From positions 1-41,152 of the forward strand of contig JBJOQO010000021.1 in NCBI GenBank assembly GCA_046049865.1: 41,152 bases of DNA, read 5' to 3'. Source of the stretch: JANPCX01 sp046049865 (GTDB lineage: Bacteria > Pseudomonadota > Gammaproteobacteria > Burkholderiales > Burkholderiaceae_C). Below are positions 39,599 to 41,152 of this stretch, piece after piece. Within the stretch, counting starts at the first letter, position 1, and every line of letters starts with the position of its first letter. A program made the position numbers and the translations under genes. Below the pieces are notes generated by a model, which made no database searches, was not told the DNA's origin, and saw only the letters and a list, made by a program, of their open reading frames with translations.

Positions 39599-41074
39599 AT
39601 GGGATTGTTGAGTCTTGCCATTTGGTTGCCCATCTTCAGCGGTGTGCTCCTGCTCGCCCTGGGGCGCGATGAACACGCCAAGGTGGCGCGATGGGTGGCC
39701 TTGGTTGCGGCCATCGCCAGTTTTGTGGTCACTTTGCCTTTGCTCACCGGCTTTGACAACACCACGGCGGCCATGCAGTTTGTTGAAAAACTAGAGTGGA
39801 TCGACCGCTTCAATGTCAATTACCACCTGGGCGTGGATGGCATCTCGGTGTGGTTTGTTCTGCTCACCGCCTTCATCACCATCATCGTGGTGATTGCGGG
39901 TTGGGAAGTGATTACCGAACGCGTCAACCAGTACATGGGCGCGTTTTTGATTCTCTCCGGCATCATGGTGGGTGTTTTTACCGCGCTGGATGGCCTGCTG
40001 TTCTATGTGTTTTTTGAGGCCACCTTGATCCCGATGTACATCATCATCGGTGTGTGGGGTGGGCCGCGCCGGGTGTACGCAGCGTTCAAGTTCTTCCTCT
40101 ACACCTTGGCCGGTTCTCTCTTGATGTTGCTGGCCCTGCTGTACCTGTACTTCAAGTCGGGTGGCAGTTTTGACATCCTTACCTGGCACCAACTTCCCTT
40201 GCCGATGCCAGCGCAAACCTTGCTCTTCTTTGCGTTTTTTGCAGCGTTTGCCGTGAAGGTGCCCATGTGGCCGGTCCACACCTGGTTGCCCGACGCCCAC
40301 GTCGAAGCGCCTACCGGTGGTTCGGTGGTGCTGGCGGCCATCATGTTGAAGCTGGGTGCCTACGGCTTCTTGCGTTTTTCAATGCCCATCACGCCCGATG
40401 CCGCACATGAGTGGGCTTGGTTCATCGTGGCCTTGTCGCTGACCGCTGTTATCTACATAGGCTTGGTGGCCCTGGTGCAGCAAGATATGAAAAAACTGGT
40501 GGCGTATTCGTCCATCGCGCACATGGGTTTCGTGACCCTTGGTTTTTTCATGTTCAACGAGCTGGGTGTATCTGGCGCGCTGGTGCAAATGATCTCCCAC
40601 GGCTTTGTTTCGGGGGCCATGTTTCTGTGCATTGGTGTGCTCTACGACCGTGTGCATTCGCGAGAAATTTCCAGTTATGGCGGTGTGGTCAACACCATGC
40701 CCACCTTCACCGCTTTTGCAGTGTTCTTCGCCATGGCCAACTGTGGCTTGCCGGGCACCGGTGGTTTTGTGGGCGAGTGGATGGTGATTCTCGGCACGGT
40801 GTCGGTCAACTTTTGGTTGGGCGCTTTGGCCGCCACGGCTTTGGTGTTTGGTGCCGCCTACAACTTGTGGATGGTCAAACGCGTTTACTTCGGCCGTGTG
40901 GCCAACGACGATGTCAAAGGACTCACCGACCTTAACCCGCGAGAGTTTTTCATGATGGCCGTGCTGGCCGTGGCTGTGTTGTGGATGGGGGTGTATCCCA
41001 AACCCTTCACCGACACCATGCATGTCTCGGTGACGCAGCTGCTCAAGCACGTCTCCATTTCCAAACTCCCATGA
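39599..41074 (+). CDS. nuoM: NADH-quinone oxidoreductase subunit M
   Basis: A 491-residue antiporter-like proton-pumping subunit (ND4 type) with about 14 transmembrane helices. Signature segments are FYVFFEATLIPMYIIIGVWGG (with the key Glu of helix 5), KVPMWPVHTWLPDAHVEAPTGGSV and LVQQDMKKLVAYSSIAHMG. The length and C-terminus are normal. Only a weak AGG, eight bases before the ATG, is available as ribosome site, because the inverted-repeat element lies immediately upstream. The reading frame is intact. nuoN begins 32 bases after its stop. Confidence 0.98.
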   Translation: MGLLSLAIWLPIFSGVLLLALGRDEHAKVARWVALVAAIASFVVTLPLLTGFDNTTAAMQFVEKLEWIDRFNVNYHLGVDGISVWFVLLTAFITIIVVIAGWEVITERVNQYMGAFLILSGIMVGVFTALDGLLFYVFFEATLIPMYIIIGVWGGPRRVYAAFKFFLYTLAGSLLMLLALLYLYFKSGGSFDILTWHQLPLPMPAQTLLFFAFFAAFAVKVPMWPVHTWLPDAHVEAPTGGSVVLAAIMLKLGAYGFLRFSMPITPDAAHEWAWFIVALSLTAVIYIGLVALVQQDMKKLVAYSSIAHMGFVTLGFFMFNELGVSGALVQMISHGFVSGAMFLCIGVLYDRVHSREISSYGGVVNTMPTFTAFAVFFAMANCGLPGTGGFVGEWMVILGTVSVNFWLGALAATALVFGAAYNLWMVKRVYFGRVANDDVKGLTDLNPREFFMMAVLAVAVLWMGVYPKPFTDTMHVSVTQLLKHVSISKLP

Positions 41075-41105
41075 GTCCGCGGACAGCAACCCGGCAAGAC
41101 GCACC

Positions 41106-41152
41106 ATGAACGAAATGAATTGGCTGTCCATCTACCCGCAACTGGCCTTGTT
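41106..41152 (+). CDS. nuoN: NADH-quinone oxidoreductase subunit N, N-terminus only
   Basis: The frame from ATG 41106 reads MNEMNWLSIYPQLAL and runs off the window. Position directly after nuoM and the start of a hydrophobic helix fit NuoN (ND2 type), the third antiporter-like subunit. Only 15 complete codons are present, so the assignment rests mostly on gene order. Confidence 0.85.
   Translation, partial: MNEMNWLSIYPQLAL

Noticed and set aside
39574..39600. Right end of the nuoL-nuoM element as an integron attC site
   Set aside because: GTTGAAA resembles the attC core, but the required GTTRRRY final pyrimidine is missing, there is no matching inverse core at the left end, and no cassette-like gene is present.
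1..41152. CRISPR arrays, prophage genes or complete insertion sequences
   Set aside because: I saw no regularly spaced direct repeats, no phage structural or integrase genes and no transposase frame. The only transposon-like item is the 238-bp inverted-repeat element.

Overview
The window looks like a chromosomal segment of a Betaproteobacterium, order Burkholderiales, most likely family Comamonadaceae (Rhodoferax/Limnohabitans-like). I infer this from protein similarity recognised by eye, from the block rpsO-pnp-qor-tpiA-secG-tRNA-Leu-nuoA onward, and from nuoC and nuoD being separate genes. No database search was run.

Layout. (1) 1-1055: the probable start of a leftward gene running off the edge, then a rightward HDOD-domain gene. 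(2) 1154-6660: a complete isc iron-sulfur assembly operon (iscR, iscS, iscU, iscA, hscB, hscA, fdx) with an IscR-type operator upstream and an intrinsic terminator between iscA and hscB. (3) 6684-17130: a leftward four-gene accessory module. It encodes a LuxR-type response regulator, a flavoprotein of the 3-ketosteroid-dehydrogenase/fumarate-reductase superfamily, a membrane hybrid histidine kinase, and a protein of about 2,030 residues fusing a cholesterol-oxidase-like GMC flavoenzyme, an alpha/beta hydrolase with Cys as apparent nucleophile, and a PhoD-like metallophosphatase. The first three genes are joined by ATGA stop/start overlaps. This is the strongest candidate for an undescribed system. 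(4) 17348-22146: a lipoprotein gene containing a ten-G tract, a small leftward winged-helix-like gene, tsaD and an orphan ABC-transporter binding protein. (5) 22172-27446: rpsO, pnp, a quinone oxidoreductase, tpiA, secG and tRNA-Leu(GAG). (6) 27502-41152: the respiratory complex I operon nuoA to nuoN, with nuoN cut by the right edge.

How the parts work together. The isc genes make the Fe-S clusters that complex I (NuoB, E, F, G, I) consumes in large numbers. The accessory module reads as a two-component system co-transcribed with two flavoenzymes, so it probably senses and oxidises a hydrophobic, perhaps sterol-like, compound; the substrate is inference only. In the nuo operon, a 238-bp element with perfect 19-bp inverted ends lies between nuoL and nuoM and separates a good Shine-Dalgarno sequence from the nuoM start codon. 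No intergenic stretch exceeds 300 bases. The non-coding gaps hold the promoters, hairpins and terminators listed, and I saw nothing else in them that I could support.
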